Source: Chitinophagales bacterium
GTDB taxonomy: Bacteria; Bacteroidota; Bacteroidia; Chitinophagales; UBA2359
Assembly: GCA_041392475.1 (NCBI GenBank)
Contig: JAWKLZ010000002.1
Span: 1,434,501-1,498,500 of the forward strand
Length of the DNA: 64,000 nt
Direction: 5' to 3'
Below, one piece after another: positions 42,585-52,416 of this stretch. Numbering within the stretch: position 1 is the first letter of the stretch; every line of letters begins with the position of its first letter. The notes under the pieces are model-generated. The model did no database searches and was not told the origin of the DNA. It saw nothing but the letters and a program-made list of their open reading frames with translations. The position numbers were made by a program, and so were the translations under genes.

Positions 42585-44006
42585 TTACTTATCCCACCAC
42601 AAAGGAGGGGAAAAGATTGTTATTCCTGATGGTAAGTTTTCATTATTATACAACCTTTGATCTTGTGGATAAGGCCATCTAATAGGAATATTTTGACCTG
42701 AAGAAGGTTGAAGTGCAGGGATTCCTGTTCTTCTCCAGTCTGTCCAAGTTTCAGACTGTGTATAAAGTGCAATGTACTTGTGTGTCATGATTTTTTGTAG
42801 ATTGAGGCTCGCTGATGTTTCAGAAGCTTGAGCATCTACATAAGCTTGGTCAAACACACCAAATTTATTAATAGAAGCAATAATGGCATCATTGTGAGCA
42901 GTAGCTGCTCTCTGCAAATTTCCTGTCATAAACGCTGCTTCTGCTTCAATGAACTTTTGTTCTACATAACTCATCATCGGCACAGGGGAACTAGGGGAAC
43001 CATAATAAGCACCTAGTTGCGAAGATTTTTCATTGGGAACTCCAGCAGGGGAGCCAAAATAATCGTCATCGCTGTCATCATCAGGAGTACCTGCTCTATC
43101 TACTTTGTCTGCAGCAAAGACAGGTAAGCGAGGGTCGTTGATGCTTTTCATCAAGTCCACAAAAAATGCTCCCATTGCTATGTCACCTTGTCTTTGATTC
43201 AGGAATTGGTACCAAGGATTTTGTTCGGTAGCTGGTGAGCCAAATGAAAACTCCATATCATCTGCATTACTAGCAAAAGCTCCTGCATCTATGGCAGCCA
43301 AAGCAGCTGTATAAGCACTTGCACCGTTGACTTTGCTTAGATGTATAGCATATCTCGCCTTTAAAGCATTGGCAGCTTTCTGCCATGCACTTTTGCTGCC
43401 TCCATAAATCAAATCTCCTGATAAAGCACGCACATTGCTAGTCGAACCTAAGTCACTCACTGCCTCCGTCAATAAAGTATTGATGGTGCCATATATTTGC
43501 TCCTGTGTATCATAAGCAGGGGTCAAATTGGCTGCTCCCTGAAAAGCTTGACTATAAGGAATATCCCCCCAAAGGTCAGTAGTAATACCCAACCCCAAAG
43601 CCATCAATACTTTGGCCGCACCTACAAAATGAGGAGAACCTTCTTCACCTGCTTTAATAATAATGGTGTTTAAATCGAAAAGTGGTCCGCTGTATAAGTT
43701 GAATCTCCAAGCATTGTTTACATCCGCTTCAGTTAAACGATACTGATCAATACCAGCATGTTGTCGGCTTAAACCACCCACGTGTTGGGTAAGAAGGGAA
43801 TTGTATCTTCCTATATCTCCTCCCATTAAATAAGCCAAGCCACCTTGAGTAGTAGGAAGCAATAAATTGACTGTAACATCTGAAGGATTATTAGGGTCAA
43901 TATTGATATCAGAATTAATCCATTTATCATCACCTTCTTGACAAGAGGTAAAGATAAAAATGGATAGAATGAAAGTTAATAAAGTAATTATTTTAATATT
44001 TTTCAT
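42585..44006 (-). CDS. SusD/RagB-like nutrient-binding outer membrane lipoprotein
   Basis: A 473-residue lipoprotein (lipobox FTSC, Cys22) of the SusD-like type 2 group. It has the family opening DINIDPNNPSDVT, the TPR-type helical scaffold (for example GAAKVLMALGLGITTDLWGDIPYSQAF and AAFMTGNLQRAATAHNDAII) and the C-terminal WTDWRRTGIPAL motif. It acts as the surface lid that binds substrate for the TonB-dependent SusC partner, encoded upstream with a 117-bp gap. The ligand cannot be deduced; a pullulanase gene nearby would suggest alpha-glucan, but SusD-like 2 proteins are widely found with non-glycan loci too. Confidence 0.95.
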   Translation of the reverse strand: MKNIKIITLLTFILSIFIFTSCQEGDDKWINSDINIDPNNPSDVTVNLLLPTTQGGLAYLMGGDIGRYNSLLTQHVGGLSRQHAGIDQYRLTEADVNNAWRFNLYSGPLFDLNTIIIKAGEEGSPHFVGAAKVLMALGLGITTDLWGDIPYSQAFQGAANLTPAYDTQEQIYGTINTLLTEAVSDLGSTSNVRALSGDLIYGGSKSAWQKAANALKARYAIHLSKVNGASAYTAALAAIDAGAFASNADDMEFSFGSPATEQNPWYQFLNQRQGDIAMGAFFVDLMKSINDPRLPVFAADKVDRAGTPDDDSDDDYFGSPAGVPNEKSSQLGAYYGSPSSPVPMMSYVEQKFIEAEAAFMTGNLQRAATAHNDAIIASINKFGVFDQAYVDAQASETSASLNLQKIMTHKYIALYTQSETWTDWRRTGIPALQPSSGQNIPIRWPYPQDQRLYNNENLPSGITIFSPPLWWDK

Positions 44007-44123
44007 ATCTATATAGATTTAACTTTTTTATTGAAAAAATTTAGAACACCAACAATATTTACTTCAAAGTTCAAGAAATAAATACTGCTGGTATTGTTTA
44101 GGAAAAAGAAATATGAGTACGGA

Positions 44124-47100
44124 TTATAGTCCAATTCTTAAGCCCACTCCCCAACTTTTTGTATTCGGCATGTTAAAATACTCCAAACCTTGAGCATTTC
44201 CAGAACCTACTAAACTTGTTTCAGGGTCAATACCTGTATAGTCTGTTTGCAACCATACATTTCTACCTGTGATAGTTAAATCAATATTGGAGAAAGGTGT
44301 TTTCTTTACAAATGCACTTGGCAAAGAATAACTCAAAGACAATTCTCTCAATCGTACCCAACTTGCATCTTCAATAAAGTCTTCTGAGTTCGACCCAAAG
44401 AAACCATTACCGTCACCCAAAGCCAACCAATTCTCGTCCAAAACAACTTCTTGTGAATTGGCACCACTTGTTTGGGGAATATCAGCGGTACTTGGATCGT
44501 TGTCATGATCTACCAATGATAAATTACCATCAGCATCATATACTGCCACATTACCTTCAAAAACAGTAGTTGAGCCTCTAACAGAAGTTTCTCCTGCTGT
44601 TCCCCAGAAATACAATGCTCCTTTTGTACCATTCCAAAGAATACCTCCTTGTTTGATATCCAGCAAAGCACTTACAGACAATCCTTTGTAAGAAAAAGTA
44701 TTGCGAATACCCATTGTCCAATCAGGCAATGCACTACCAAAAGCACGCTCATCTGGGTCAATAATTGGAAAACCATTGGAATCAATGACTCTCGCACCAC
44801 TTGCATCTCTGTAGAAACCATTTCCAAACATACTTCCATAAGGCTGCCCTTCTACTGCACGAATAGAAGACCCTTGAAAACCTCCTAAGAATACATTGTC
44901 CACTCCATCTGCCAATTTTACTACTTCGTTTCTATTTCGCGTATAGTTCATATCTATATCCCATGCAAAACTACCTACTTCAACAGGTGTTGCATTCAAT
45001 ATCACCTCAATTCCATTGTTGGTCATCTCTCCAGAATTTAATATCGCTGTTCTATATCCAGTAACTGCTGTAACAGGTACAGGGAAAATCAAATCGGTAG
45101 TTGTTCCATTGTAGTAACTAACGTCTAATCCCAATCTTCCTTGAAGGAATTTCAATTCCATTCCTATTTCCCATTGTGTGTTTTCTTCAGGTCCTAAGTC
45201 TGGATTACCCAATACAGACAATTTTTGGAAACCAGCAGATCCTTGATAAGGATAAGCAATACCGTTTGTCCAACCATCAGCATAAGTAGCTTGTGTGAAG
45301 TAGTTAGCCGTAGCATATAGATAAGGAGAACCTAAACCTACTTTTGCCCAAGATGCACGCAACTTACCAAAAGGAATTATTGGATTATCCGTCAAACCCA
45401 ATGCTTCTGTAAAAACAAAGGCCAAACTAGCAGAAGGATAATCAAACCTATCATTACCTTCTGGCAAAGTAGTCGATCTTTCACTTCTGTAGGTTAGTGT
45501 TAAATACAACATACGTTTGTAATCGAATTCCAACATACCATAAAATGCCTGTTCTCGTTTACGTCCTATGTTTTCTCTTACAAAGCTATTACTTGCATTA
45601 GAGATATGCTCGAAACCTGGAATAACCAATCCATCGCCTTGTACGAATAATTGTTCCAAATATTCAGTCCGCATATTGTGTCCAAAATTACCTCCAACCC
45701 TCAAATCATCGCTCAATTGTTTGTTGATGGAAAGAATCAAGTCCGCATTAAATTTGTTTTGGAAATATTGATCTTCTCTTACAAGACCTGAGGTAAAGGC
45801 TCTAGAGCCAATCGCAAAACTTTGTTTTCTTCTATCACTGTAGAAGTCTGTACCAATTTTATACGTAAGTTTAATCCAATCAGCAAAATCATACGCAAAG
45901 TTAAGGCTTCCAATAACTCGATTTACATCATCCGTCAAAGGAGTATTGTTAACTGCCCAAAAAGGATTGTCATATCCACCACCACCACGGTAGTTTCTTT
46001 GGCCGCCATTAGGTAAGGTATAAGAGGAAACTTCATCTACAGCGTCTTCACCAAATCCATTGGAATTGTCAAAAGTCGGAGTAGTACGAGTCAAGCCCAG
46101 CATTACCCCAGATGTATTCGACCCCTGTTCGATACGAACGCCACCAGAATTGATGTATTTGATGTTAGTTCCCACTTTGAATTTAGGTGTAAGTGCTACT
46201 TCTCCATTGAAAGTTACATTTATTTTTTCAAACGTATTGTTTGGAATAATTCCTTGTTCTTTTTGGTATCCTAAACCCAAATAGAAACTAGATACATCGT
46301 TTGCAGAAGATAGGCTTAGAGAATTGTTGAAGTTAACTCCTGTTTGGAAAAAGTCATTTATGTTATCGTAAGCCTGCACACGCTGACCACCAGGGTTTTC
46401 GCTTTGTCCTACAATTCGTCCATTTTTATCCCAAGGATAATTAGGATCTGGTAAATAAACCAATGTATCTATAGCAGGTCCCCATGAGTATCCAGAACCT
46501 GTTTCTGGTCCGCTATAGCTACCAAAAAGACCTTGCGCCCATTGATTTTGGAACTCGTGCATTTTATTGTACTGAGAGAAATCCACTCCAACGTTGTAGT
46601 TGATGTTCAATCCTCCACCAGCTCTTTTCTTTCCTTTTTTAGTCGTAATGATGATAGCACCATTACCTGCTTGACTACCATACAGTGCCGTAGCTGCTGC
46701 ACCTTTCAAAACTGAGATGGATTCAATATCCTCTTGTGGTATGTCAATCGCTCTGTTAGATTGCGCTACACTACTCAAGTTTCTGTTGGCTCCATCATCA
46801 GGATTTCCTGAACTCAACTGTGAGTTGTCTATTGGAATACCATCTACAACAAATAAAGGATCATTGTCTCCTTGAATGGTATTTGCACCTCTAATTCTGA
46901 TATTAGACGCTCCACCTGCAGCTCCAGAAGAACTTGTTATTTGAACACCTGCCACTTTACCTGCTAAGGCATTCACTACGTTGGTTTCACGAGCCTGCGT
47001 AATCTCACTGCCTCCGACTTCTTCTACAGAATATCCAAGAGCTTTTCTTTCTCTTGTGATACCTATCGCAGTAACAACTACTTCACTCAAACCGAGAACA

Positions 47101-47396
47101 TCCTCACCAAGAGCAGCATCTATTACATTTGAAGCACCTAACTCAAAAGTTTGCGGTTTGTAGCCAATAAAACTAATTTGAATCGAACTGTAACTGGCAG
47201 GTACTTTTAATTCGTACTGACCATCCAAGTCGGTAACAGTACCGATTGTCGAACCAGGAACAATAACAGTAGCACCAACAATTGGTTCCTCCGTATTAGA
47301 GTCTGTCACTGTACCATTGATGGTTCTGTCTTGTGCAACAGCTACTTGCACCAATAGAACCAACATAAAAGCTGTTAGTAGGTTAATAAATTTCAT
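44124..47396 (-). CDS. SusC/RagA family TonB-linked outer membrane protein
   Basis: A 1,090-residue TonB-dependent transporter. It has a signal peptide (1-21), a carboxypeptidase-regulatory-like domain (about 25-100; NGTVTDSNTEEPIVGATVIV), a TonB plug (about 110-245; VVTAIGITRERKALGYSVEEV is the family TonB-box region, and LFVVDGIPIDNS is in the plug) and a 22-strand barrel to the C-terminus (WGVGLRIGL). It imports a ligand delivered by SusD across the outer membrane with TonB energy. It precedes SusD and should be co-transcribed with it; the region upstream contains a gldA terminator. Confidence 0.96.
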   Translation of the reverse strand: MKFINLLTAFMLVLLVQVAVAQDRTINGTVTDSNTEEPIVGATVIVPGSTIGTVTDLDGQYELKVPASYSSIQISFIGYKPQTFELGASNVIDAALGEDVLGLSEVVVTAIGITRERKALGYSVEEVGGSEITQARETNVVNALAGKVAGVQITSSSGAAGGASNIRIRGANTIQGDNDPLFVVDGIPIDNSQLSSGNPDDGANRNLSSVAQSNRAIDIPQEDIESISVLKGAAATALYGSQAGNGAIIITTKKGKKRAGGGLNINYNVGVDFSQYNKMHEFQNQWAQGLFGSYSGPETGSGYSWGPAIDTLVYLPDPNYPWDKNGRIVGQSENPGGQRVQAYDNINDFFQTGVNFNNSLSLSSANDVSSFYLGLGYQKEQGIIPNNTFEKINVTFNGEVALTPKFKVGTNIKYINSGGVRIEQGSNTSGVMLGLTRTTPTFDNSNGFGEDAVDEVSSYTLPNGGQRNYRGGGGYDNPFWAVNNTPLTDDVNRVIGSLNFAYDFADWIKLTYKIGTDFYSDRRKQSFAIGSRAFTSGLVREDQYFQNKFNADLILSINKQLSDDLRVGGNFGHNMRTEYLEQLFVQGDGLVIPGFEHISNASNSFVRENIGRKREQAFYGMLEFDYKRMLYLTLTYRSERSTTLPEGNDRFDYPSASLAFVFTEALGLTDNPIIPFGKLRASWAKVGLGSPYLYATANYFTQATYADGWTNGIAYPYQGSAGFQKLSVLGNPDLGPEENTQWEIGMELKFLQGRLGLDVSYYNGTTTDLIFPVPVTAVTGYRTAILNSGEMTNNGIEVILNATPVEVGSFAWDIDMNYTRNRNEVVKLADGVDNVFLGGFQGSSIRAVEGQPYGSMFGNGFYRDASGARVIDSNGFPIIDPDERAFGSALPDWTMGIRNTFSYKGLSVSALLDIKQGGILWNGTKGALYFWGTAGETSVRGSTTVFEGNVAVYDADGNLSLVDHDNDPSTADIPQTSGANSQEVVLDENWLALGDGNGFFGSNSEDFIEDASWVRLRELSLSYSLPSAFVKKTPFSNIDLTITGRNVWLQTDYTGIDPETSLVGSGNAQGLEYFNMPNTKSWGVGLRIGL

Positions 47397-47474
47397 ACTT
47401 CCTTTTTTTGATTATAAAAAAATAGTAATTAATCAACTCATAGTTATATAATTTGTATTAATTTATAAAACACA

Positions 47475-47510
47475 ATAAAAAACATAGTTATTGGCTAAAA
47501 AACTATGTTA
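47475..47510 (-). terminator. Hairpin terminator of the gldA transcript
   Basis: AACATAGTT (47481-47489) and AACTATGTT (47501-47509) pair perfectly; on the minus strand the stem is followed by TTTTTTATTGTGTTTT. It lies about 160 bp beyond the gldA stop codon and upstream of susC. Confidence 0.7.
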
Positions 47511-47668
47511 TATACTATTGTATTATTGAAAAAATCAACATTTCATATTGGCTATGGTATTAACTAAGAGGGGGAAGTATAGTATAATGGTTGCAATCGA
47601 CTTTAAGATTTTTTAACTTTTTTTTAACAAAGTTAACAATTATGTCAATTACAATGGCTTATCAACAT

Positions 47669-48580
47669 TTAGGAAACGGTTAATTCTCTAAATACATCTT
47701 CAAGACTATTAGAAATCTTTTGCATTTCTAAAAGAGTGAGCTTATTTTGAACGGCAAAATGAAAAATTTCGGCACGAATATCTTGGTCATTTTGGGTAAT
47801 GAGCTTCCATTTATTTGTGCCTATGGCTTCAATGTGTTGGATATGAGGAATTTGCTCTAAAAGGGAAATTGAAGGAGATTCTGCAAATTCTATGGTAATG
47901 ATGGATTGATGTTTGGATTGTTGCTGAAGGTTTTCGGTCTTGTCATTGGCTACAATTTCGCCTTTATTGATAATGACAACACGGTTGCAAATTGCCTGTA
48001 CTTCTTGCATGATGTGGCTAGACAAAATCACCGTTTTTTCTTTTCCCAACATTTTGATAACATTTCTGATTTCGACCAATTGATTGGGGTCTAAACCAGA
48101 AGTGGGTTCGTCCAATATCAGTACCTTAGGGTTGTGCAACATTGCCTGTGCCAAGCCTACTCGCTGACGATAGCCTTTTGAGAGTTGTCCAATCTTCTTT
48201 TTTTGCTCTCGTTCTAAACCCGTTAAGGCAATCATTTCTTCAATACGGGTTTTGGTATTTTTGCCCAGATGATGCAGGCGAGCTACAAATTGAAGGTACT
48301 CTCGTACATACATGTCGAGGTACAGGGGGTTGTTTTCAGGTAAATAGCCTATTTGTTGGCGAACTTCCATAGGGTGGGTTTGCACATCATATCCACATAC
48401 AGTCACTGTACCTTCTGTTTGAGGGATAAAACAGCTGATAATTTTCATGGTCGTAGATTTTCCTGCTCCATTAGGACCTAAAAAACCTAAGACCTCTCCT
48501 TCGTTTGCTTCAAAACTTACGTTGTTCACTGCTTTTTGCTGACCATAGATTTTGGTGAGCTGCTGTACTTTTACCGACAT
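47669..48580 (-). CDS. gldA: Gliding motility-associated ABC transporter ATP-binding protein GldA
   Basis: A 303-residue ABC ATPase. Walker A is GPNGAGKST (residues 35-43), the signature motif LSKGYRQRVGLAQAM and Walker B VLILDEPTSGLDP are complete, and the histidine switch is in ILSSHIMQEV. The N-terminal MSVKVQQLTKIYGQQKAVN and the SLEDVFRELTV tail fit GldA, the ATPase that with membrane proteins GldF and GldG supports gliding motility in Bacteroidota. GldF and GldG are not in the window, so the transporter would be assembled from distant genes. It lies 44 bp after the third thioredoxin-like gene and is probably the last gene of that operon. Confidence 0.88.
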   Translation of the reverse strand: MSVKVQQLTKIYGQQKAVNNVSFEANEGEVLGFLGPNGAGKSTTMKIISCFIPQTEGTVTVCGYDVQTHPMEVRQQIGYLPENNPLYLDMYVREYLQFVARLHHLGKNTKTRIEEMIALTGLEREQKKKIGQLSKGYRQRVGLAQAMLHNPKVLILDEPTSGLDPNQLVEIRNVIKMLGKEKTVILSSHIMQEVQAICNRVVIINKGEIVANDKTENLQQQSKHQSIITIEFAESPSISLLEQIPHIQHIEAIGTNKWKLITQNDQDIRAEIFHFAVQNKLTLLEMQKISNSLEDVFRELTVS

Positions 48581-48624
48581 CTGTTTCGTAGATATTTGAA
48601 AATATGAATTTACAAAAATAACGA

Positions 48625-49971
48625 TTATTCACTCAACAAACCTCTACTTCTAAGTTTATCTATCAATCGACTGGCATCGGCTGTATCTACTGATTTGTTG
48701 ATTTTGTTGTCTTCGTAGGTTTTATTGCGAATTTCTGCAATTTTGAGTGCCTTCAATGCAAGTTGTTCAGACAATTTAAAATCTTCTGTTTTGTAGTATA
48801 AAAGTGCTAATGTCAGGTGATTGTAGTATTCGTAATCTATTCGAATAGATTCTTTTGCCCATTTGATGGCATTTTTCATGGCTGATTTATTTTTTGCTTC
48901 TACAAAATGAGCAAACTTAAATGCTGCATAATTCAGCATGTGGGGATCGGTTACATTGTAATCATTGAAGTATTTGGTAGTTACTTTTACGTAATTGTCC
49001 CAATCTCTTATTCCTTCATAAAATTGGGTTTCAATATAAAAAATGAACTCTCTGCTATTTGGTAGATTGCAGTTTTCGAGTACTGTTTTTGCTTTTTCAA
49101 AGAGAGTTATATCTCTTTCTTTTACGGCTGTTTGAATGCTATTGTATATCGCACTTTTGAGTTTGTCATTGATTTTTTTTCCTCCCATGACTGTTTTGAA
49201 GTATCCCGCATCTCTTATGAAATAGTCTATGGCTGAATTTTCGAGATTGTCTGTAAAGTCGTATAAAAACTTGCGGTTTTTATCTTGTTGCATATCAGAG
49301 GTTCGCTGTGTGCGAATGTATTCATTGACAATTGCATTGTAGGGTTCGTCAAATGTTTTGAGCATGTAAGCATAATTGTACAAAAAATCGGGGTCTCTAA
49401 ACTGTAAATTATATTTTGCCCGCATGTTTTCTAAGTTTGCTCTATTGGAGGAAGTGCGTATAGGCAAATGCAGTGCATTGTTTCCTGCAGCAATGAGTTG
49501 ATTGGCATCTGCTATTTCATCTTCTTTTCTAACGATTTCGCCTTTTGCATTGAAGTAAACCAGCATAGGACGTGAACCTAAATCATGCATTCTTGCAAAA
49601 TTGACATTCTGCACCTCATCTACATCCATGATGTAGTTGACAAAATTCTCATTGTAAAATGCAGCTACTTTAGTATCTGTGTAAAGGCTAGTGGCAAGGT
49701 AATCACAAGCATTGCAGTTTTTTGAAGTAGTATGCACGAATAAGGCTTTATCACTCGATATAGCCAGATCTAACACATCTTCTAAGGATCCTTTCTTGAA
49801 GTCTAAACGATATTCAAGATATGGATTTTCATCGCCCGAATTGCTATAGGGTGTTTCTTTAGATGCCTTTTTTTTATCATCATCTCTTGCTATCAATGGT
49901 GCGCCAAAAAATAGATATAGAACCATTGTTCCTACAAAACCAATGCGTAAAAAAGTAGTTGTCATGCTCAT
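48625..49971 (-). CDS. Thioredoxin-like domain protein with C-terminal helical repeats (CNAC)
   Basis: A protein of 448 residues when started at the ATG at 49971 (the frame opens at an upstream TTG). It has an N-terminal export signal or anchor (TTFLRIGFVGTMVLYLFF). A thioredoxin fold (about residues 50-160) has the active-site motif CNAC in TSKNCNACDYLATSLY and the typical cis-Pro region (GSRPMLVYFNA). The C-terminal 270 residues are helical TPR-like repeats, ending with AIKWAKESIRIDYEYYNHLTL and ALLYYKTEDFKLSEQLALKAL. It resembles periplasmic thioredoxin-family proteins with DUF255-like architecture. It is the third of three tandem paralogues. Confidence 0.85.
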   Translation of the reverse strand: MSMTTTFLRIGFVGTMVLYLFFGAPLIARDDDKKKASKETPYSNSGDENPYLEYRLDFKKGSLEDVLDLAISSDKALFVHTTSKNCNACDYLATSLYTDTKVAAFYNENFVNYIMDVDEVQNVNFARMHDLGSRPMLVYFNAKGEIVRKEDEIADANQLIAAGNNALHLPIRTSSNRANLENMRAKYNLQFRDPDFLYNYAYMLKTFDEPYNAIVNEYIRTQRTSDMQQDKNRKFLYDFTDNLENSAIDYFIRDAGYFKTVMGGKKINDKLKSAIYNSIQTAVKERDITLFEKAKTVLENCNLPNSREFIFYIETQFYEGIRDWDNYVKVTTKYFNDYNVTDPHMLNYAAFKFAHFVEAKNKSAMKNAIKWAKESIRIDYEYYNHLTLALLYYKTEDFKLSEQLALKALKIAEIRNKTYEDNKINKSVDTADASRLIDKLRSRGLLSE

Positions 49972-50116
49972 GGCGGTCTGTTTTTTAGAGTTTATAATCA
50001 AAAAACGAATGGTTATTGGACAGTTGAACTTACTGTACAGAGTTAAATTAGTGTTGAAATAATAATTTGTGTTGTGTGTAAAGTAAGTATATGAAATTTA
50101 CATCAATATTTTGTCA

Positions 50117-51109
50117 CTATTTTGTATTTTTTTTAATCAAATTTATCATTTCAGTATCGTCTATTCCTCTCGCTCTTGCCATATAGATGGCTCTCTCTGC
50201 TATTTTATAAGCTTTTTTAGTTTCGTCTATTTTATATAAGAGTGCTGCATAAGTACGGTTATTGTAGTACTCACTTTCTATTTTTATGGATTGTTCTGCC
50301 CATTTGATGGCTTTTTTTAGTAATTGCGGATCTTCTATATTGAGGTAATACATCCATGCAATTTCATTTAACTGCTTAGGATTGCTATTTTCTTTTATGT
50401 TTAGATAATTAGATGTAATAGTCGAATAATTTTGCCAATCTTCCACTATTTCATAAAACAGGGCTTGCATATTGAATTTAAAGCGGTCAATGTCTGGTAA
50501 ATTGGCTTTTGAAGCATTAGACAGGACAGATTGAAATAACTTTATATCTTTGCTAATTGCTGATTGAAGGACTTGTGTATAGACTTGTTTTTTCACCATC
50601 CAATTGACCGTTCTACCTCCATGCTGCATTTTGTAGTCTTCCAAATTAGTTAAAAGTTTGTCTAAGGAGATATGTGATTCATCTTGTTCTACGCTCCATT
50701 GGTTTTTCAATGTTTTTTCACCCAATTGTAAAAGTGGGATAGCGTCTTGTTTACCGATGATTTTTTGAAGTAATATCCCTTCGGGAGTGAGAAACAATAA
50801 GGCAGGTAGTTCTTTGATTTGATATACTTGAACCAAATAATCGTTTTTATCTGCTTCAATGTCCATTTTATAGCTGATAAAATGCTGGTTGAAATAATGG
50901 AATACTTTATTTTGACTAAAAGTTTCCTTTTCCATTGCCTTGCAAGGCAGGCAGTAATCTGCATAGGCATCAATGAAGATGTATTTTTTCTCTTGTTGGG
51001 CTGTTTTCAAAACATCTGCCCAGCTTCTATCTTGAAAGTCAATGCTTTCAGCCTGCAATAATAGAGGGATTGTAAAAATTCCCAAAACAATATGCAATAA
51101 GTGCCTCAT
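50117..51109 (-). CDS. Thioredoxin-like domain protein with C-terminal helical repeats (CLPC)
   Basis: A 330-residue protein with a short signal peptide (LLHIVLGIFTIPLLLQA, cleaved before ESID). The thioredoxin domain (about 25-135) has a CLPC active site in ADYCLPCKAMEKETF. The C-terminus carries the same helical repeat as its neighbours: AIKWAEQSIKIESEYYNNRTYAALLY (given in two parts here: AIKWAEQSIKIESEYY and NNRTYAALLY). It probably reduces or rearranges disulfides in the envelope, or serves as a scaffold. It lies 17 bp downstream of the paralogue with a degenerate active site and 145 bp (to the ATG) upstream of the third paralogue. Confidence 0.85.
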   Translation of the reverse strand: MRHLLHIVLGIFTIPLLLQAESIDFQDRSWADVLKTAQQEKKYIFIDAYADYCLPCKAMEKETFSQNKVFHYFNQHFISYKMDIEADKNDYLVQVYQIKELPALLFLTPEGILLQKIIGKQDAIPLLQLGEKTLKNQWSVEQDESHISLDKLLTNLEDYKMQHGGRTVNWMVKKQVYTQVLQSAISKDIKLFQSVLSNASKANLPDIDRFKFNMQALFYEIVEDWQNYSTITSNYLNIKENSNPKQLNEIAWMYYLNIEDPQLLKKAIKWAEQSIKIESEYYNNRTYAALLYKIDETKKAYKIAERAIYMARARGIDDTEMINLIKKNTK

Positions 51110-51126
51110 TCTAAACGGTGATTTTC

Positions 51127-52416
51127 TTAATTCAAATCTTTGGGTAAGGATTGCTCACTTCGAATAGCCTGTGACAATTTGATGGTAGTGGTGTAATCAC
51201 CACCATTTTTTCGGGCAATAACCATGGCTGTATCTGCTTCCTTCAATGCTTTTGATTTTTTGCCTAATGCATAAAGCAGTGCTGAGTATGTTTCTCGATA
51301 TTTGAATTTATCTGGTTGGAGAGACATGGCTTTTTCTGACCAATTAAGCGCTTCCTGAAGTTTTGATTTATCATCAATATGAACAGCATATCGCCATGCC
51401 AAATCATTGAGTATTTCTGCATCAATAATAAGGTGCTGGCGTGTAAACTTTTCGACAAGTAGTGTAAAATCTGTCCAGTTGTTGGTGTTTTCATAATAAA
51501 CACTCAACATCAAGAATTCAAATTCTTTTTTATCGGATAATTGTGCTTGCTCAATCGTCTGCTTAACCATTTCAAATGCCTCCCAATTTTGGTAGCGTGC
51601 AGAAACAATCACTGCCGAACGGATGGCTCTTTTGATGCGGTCATCTACTTTTTCTTTTCCAAAAAAATCAATGTACCGTTGTTTATTGGCTAATAAGATT
51701 TCAAAAGGTTGGCTGTATATATCGTCTGCAAAATCGAAAATAAAATTGAGATGTTTACTTTTGGTTAAGTTTGAAACACCTTCTTTTTCAATATATTCAT
51801 GCACAATAGGTTGAAAAGAGTCATTGAATTTTTTGAGGTCGTACGCTAAATTGTATAAAAAATCAGAATGACGAACACCGTTGTCATACTGCATCTTTTT
51901 TTCGATAAAATTAGTGTAGATTGGAGAAATTACCCCTGCAATAGGTAGGTGTGCATTTGATTTGATTGCATAATTTCCGATTCTAATGAACTCATTAATA
52001 CTCTTTAGGCCACTGTCTTGTGTAATGAGATTTTTTTTCTGATCAAAATATAGCAACGCAGGGTAATCACGAAGTTGGTACTTTTGTCTGAAATAAGTTC
52101 CTTTTTGACTGTGAAGACTAATTTTGTAGTTCACAAAATTTGCATCATAGAAGTTTTTGACCTGTTCATCCACAAAAACTTCATCATTCATTTGGTTTGA
52201 TTCTCTTTCGTAACTCACATATATATAGACGAAAAGAGGTTTTTGTCTGGCTTCAGCCATTTCGCAGGCTTGATCCCAGCTTCCTACAAAAAAATCTAGG
52301 GGTTGTGAGAACATTTCATTGGACGTAAATGCGTTTGTTTGTATGGGATGCATACAACAACTCATTACAAATAGGGTGATAGTAGCTAGTGTAATAGAAA
52401 ATTTGGGCTTGTGCAT
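51127..52416 (-). CDS. Thioredoxin-like domain protein lacking the CxxC motif
   Basis: A 429-residue paralogue of the two following proteins, with a signal peptide (ITLATITLFVMSCCM, before HPIQ). The thioredoxin domain (about 35-145) keeps the fold markers (PLFVYIYVSY, YPALLYFDQKK) but the position of the active-site cysteines reads SYERESNQMND, with no cysteine. It therefore cannot carry out thiol chemistry by itself. The C-terminal helical repeat is conserved (ALNWSEKAMSLQPDKFKYRE, then TYSALLYALGKKSKALKEAD). It is the first gene of the operon. A chaperone or binding role that has lost redox activity is the likely reading. Confidence 0.85.
   Translation of the reverse strand: MHKPKFSITLATITLFVMSCCMHPIQTNAFTSNEMFSQPLDFFVGSWDQACEMAEARQKPLFVYIYVSYERESNQMNDEVFVDEQVKNFYDANFVNYKISLHSQKGTYFRQKYQLRDYPALLYFDQKKNLITQDSGLKSINEFIRIGNYAIKSNAHLPIAGVISPIYTNFIEKKMQYDNGVRHSDFLYNLAYDLKKFNDSFQPIVHEYIEKEGVSNLTKSKHLNFIFDFADDIYSQPFEILLANKQRYIDFFGKEKVDDRIKRAIRSAVIVSARYQNWEAFEMVKQTIEQAQLSDKKEFEFLMLSVYYENTNNWTDFTLLVEKFTRQHLIIDAEILNDLAWRYAVHIDDKSKLQEALNWSEKAMSLQPDKFKYRETYSALLYALGKKSKALKEADTAMVIARKNGGDYTTTIKLSQAIRSEQSLPKDLN

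Noticed and set aside
42664..42672. A perfect DnaA box
   Set aside because: Isolated and inside the SusD coding sequence; one chance copy in 64 kb is expected.
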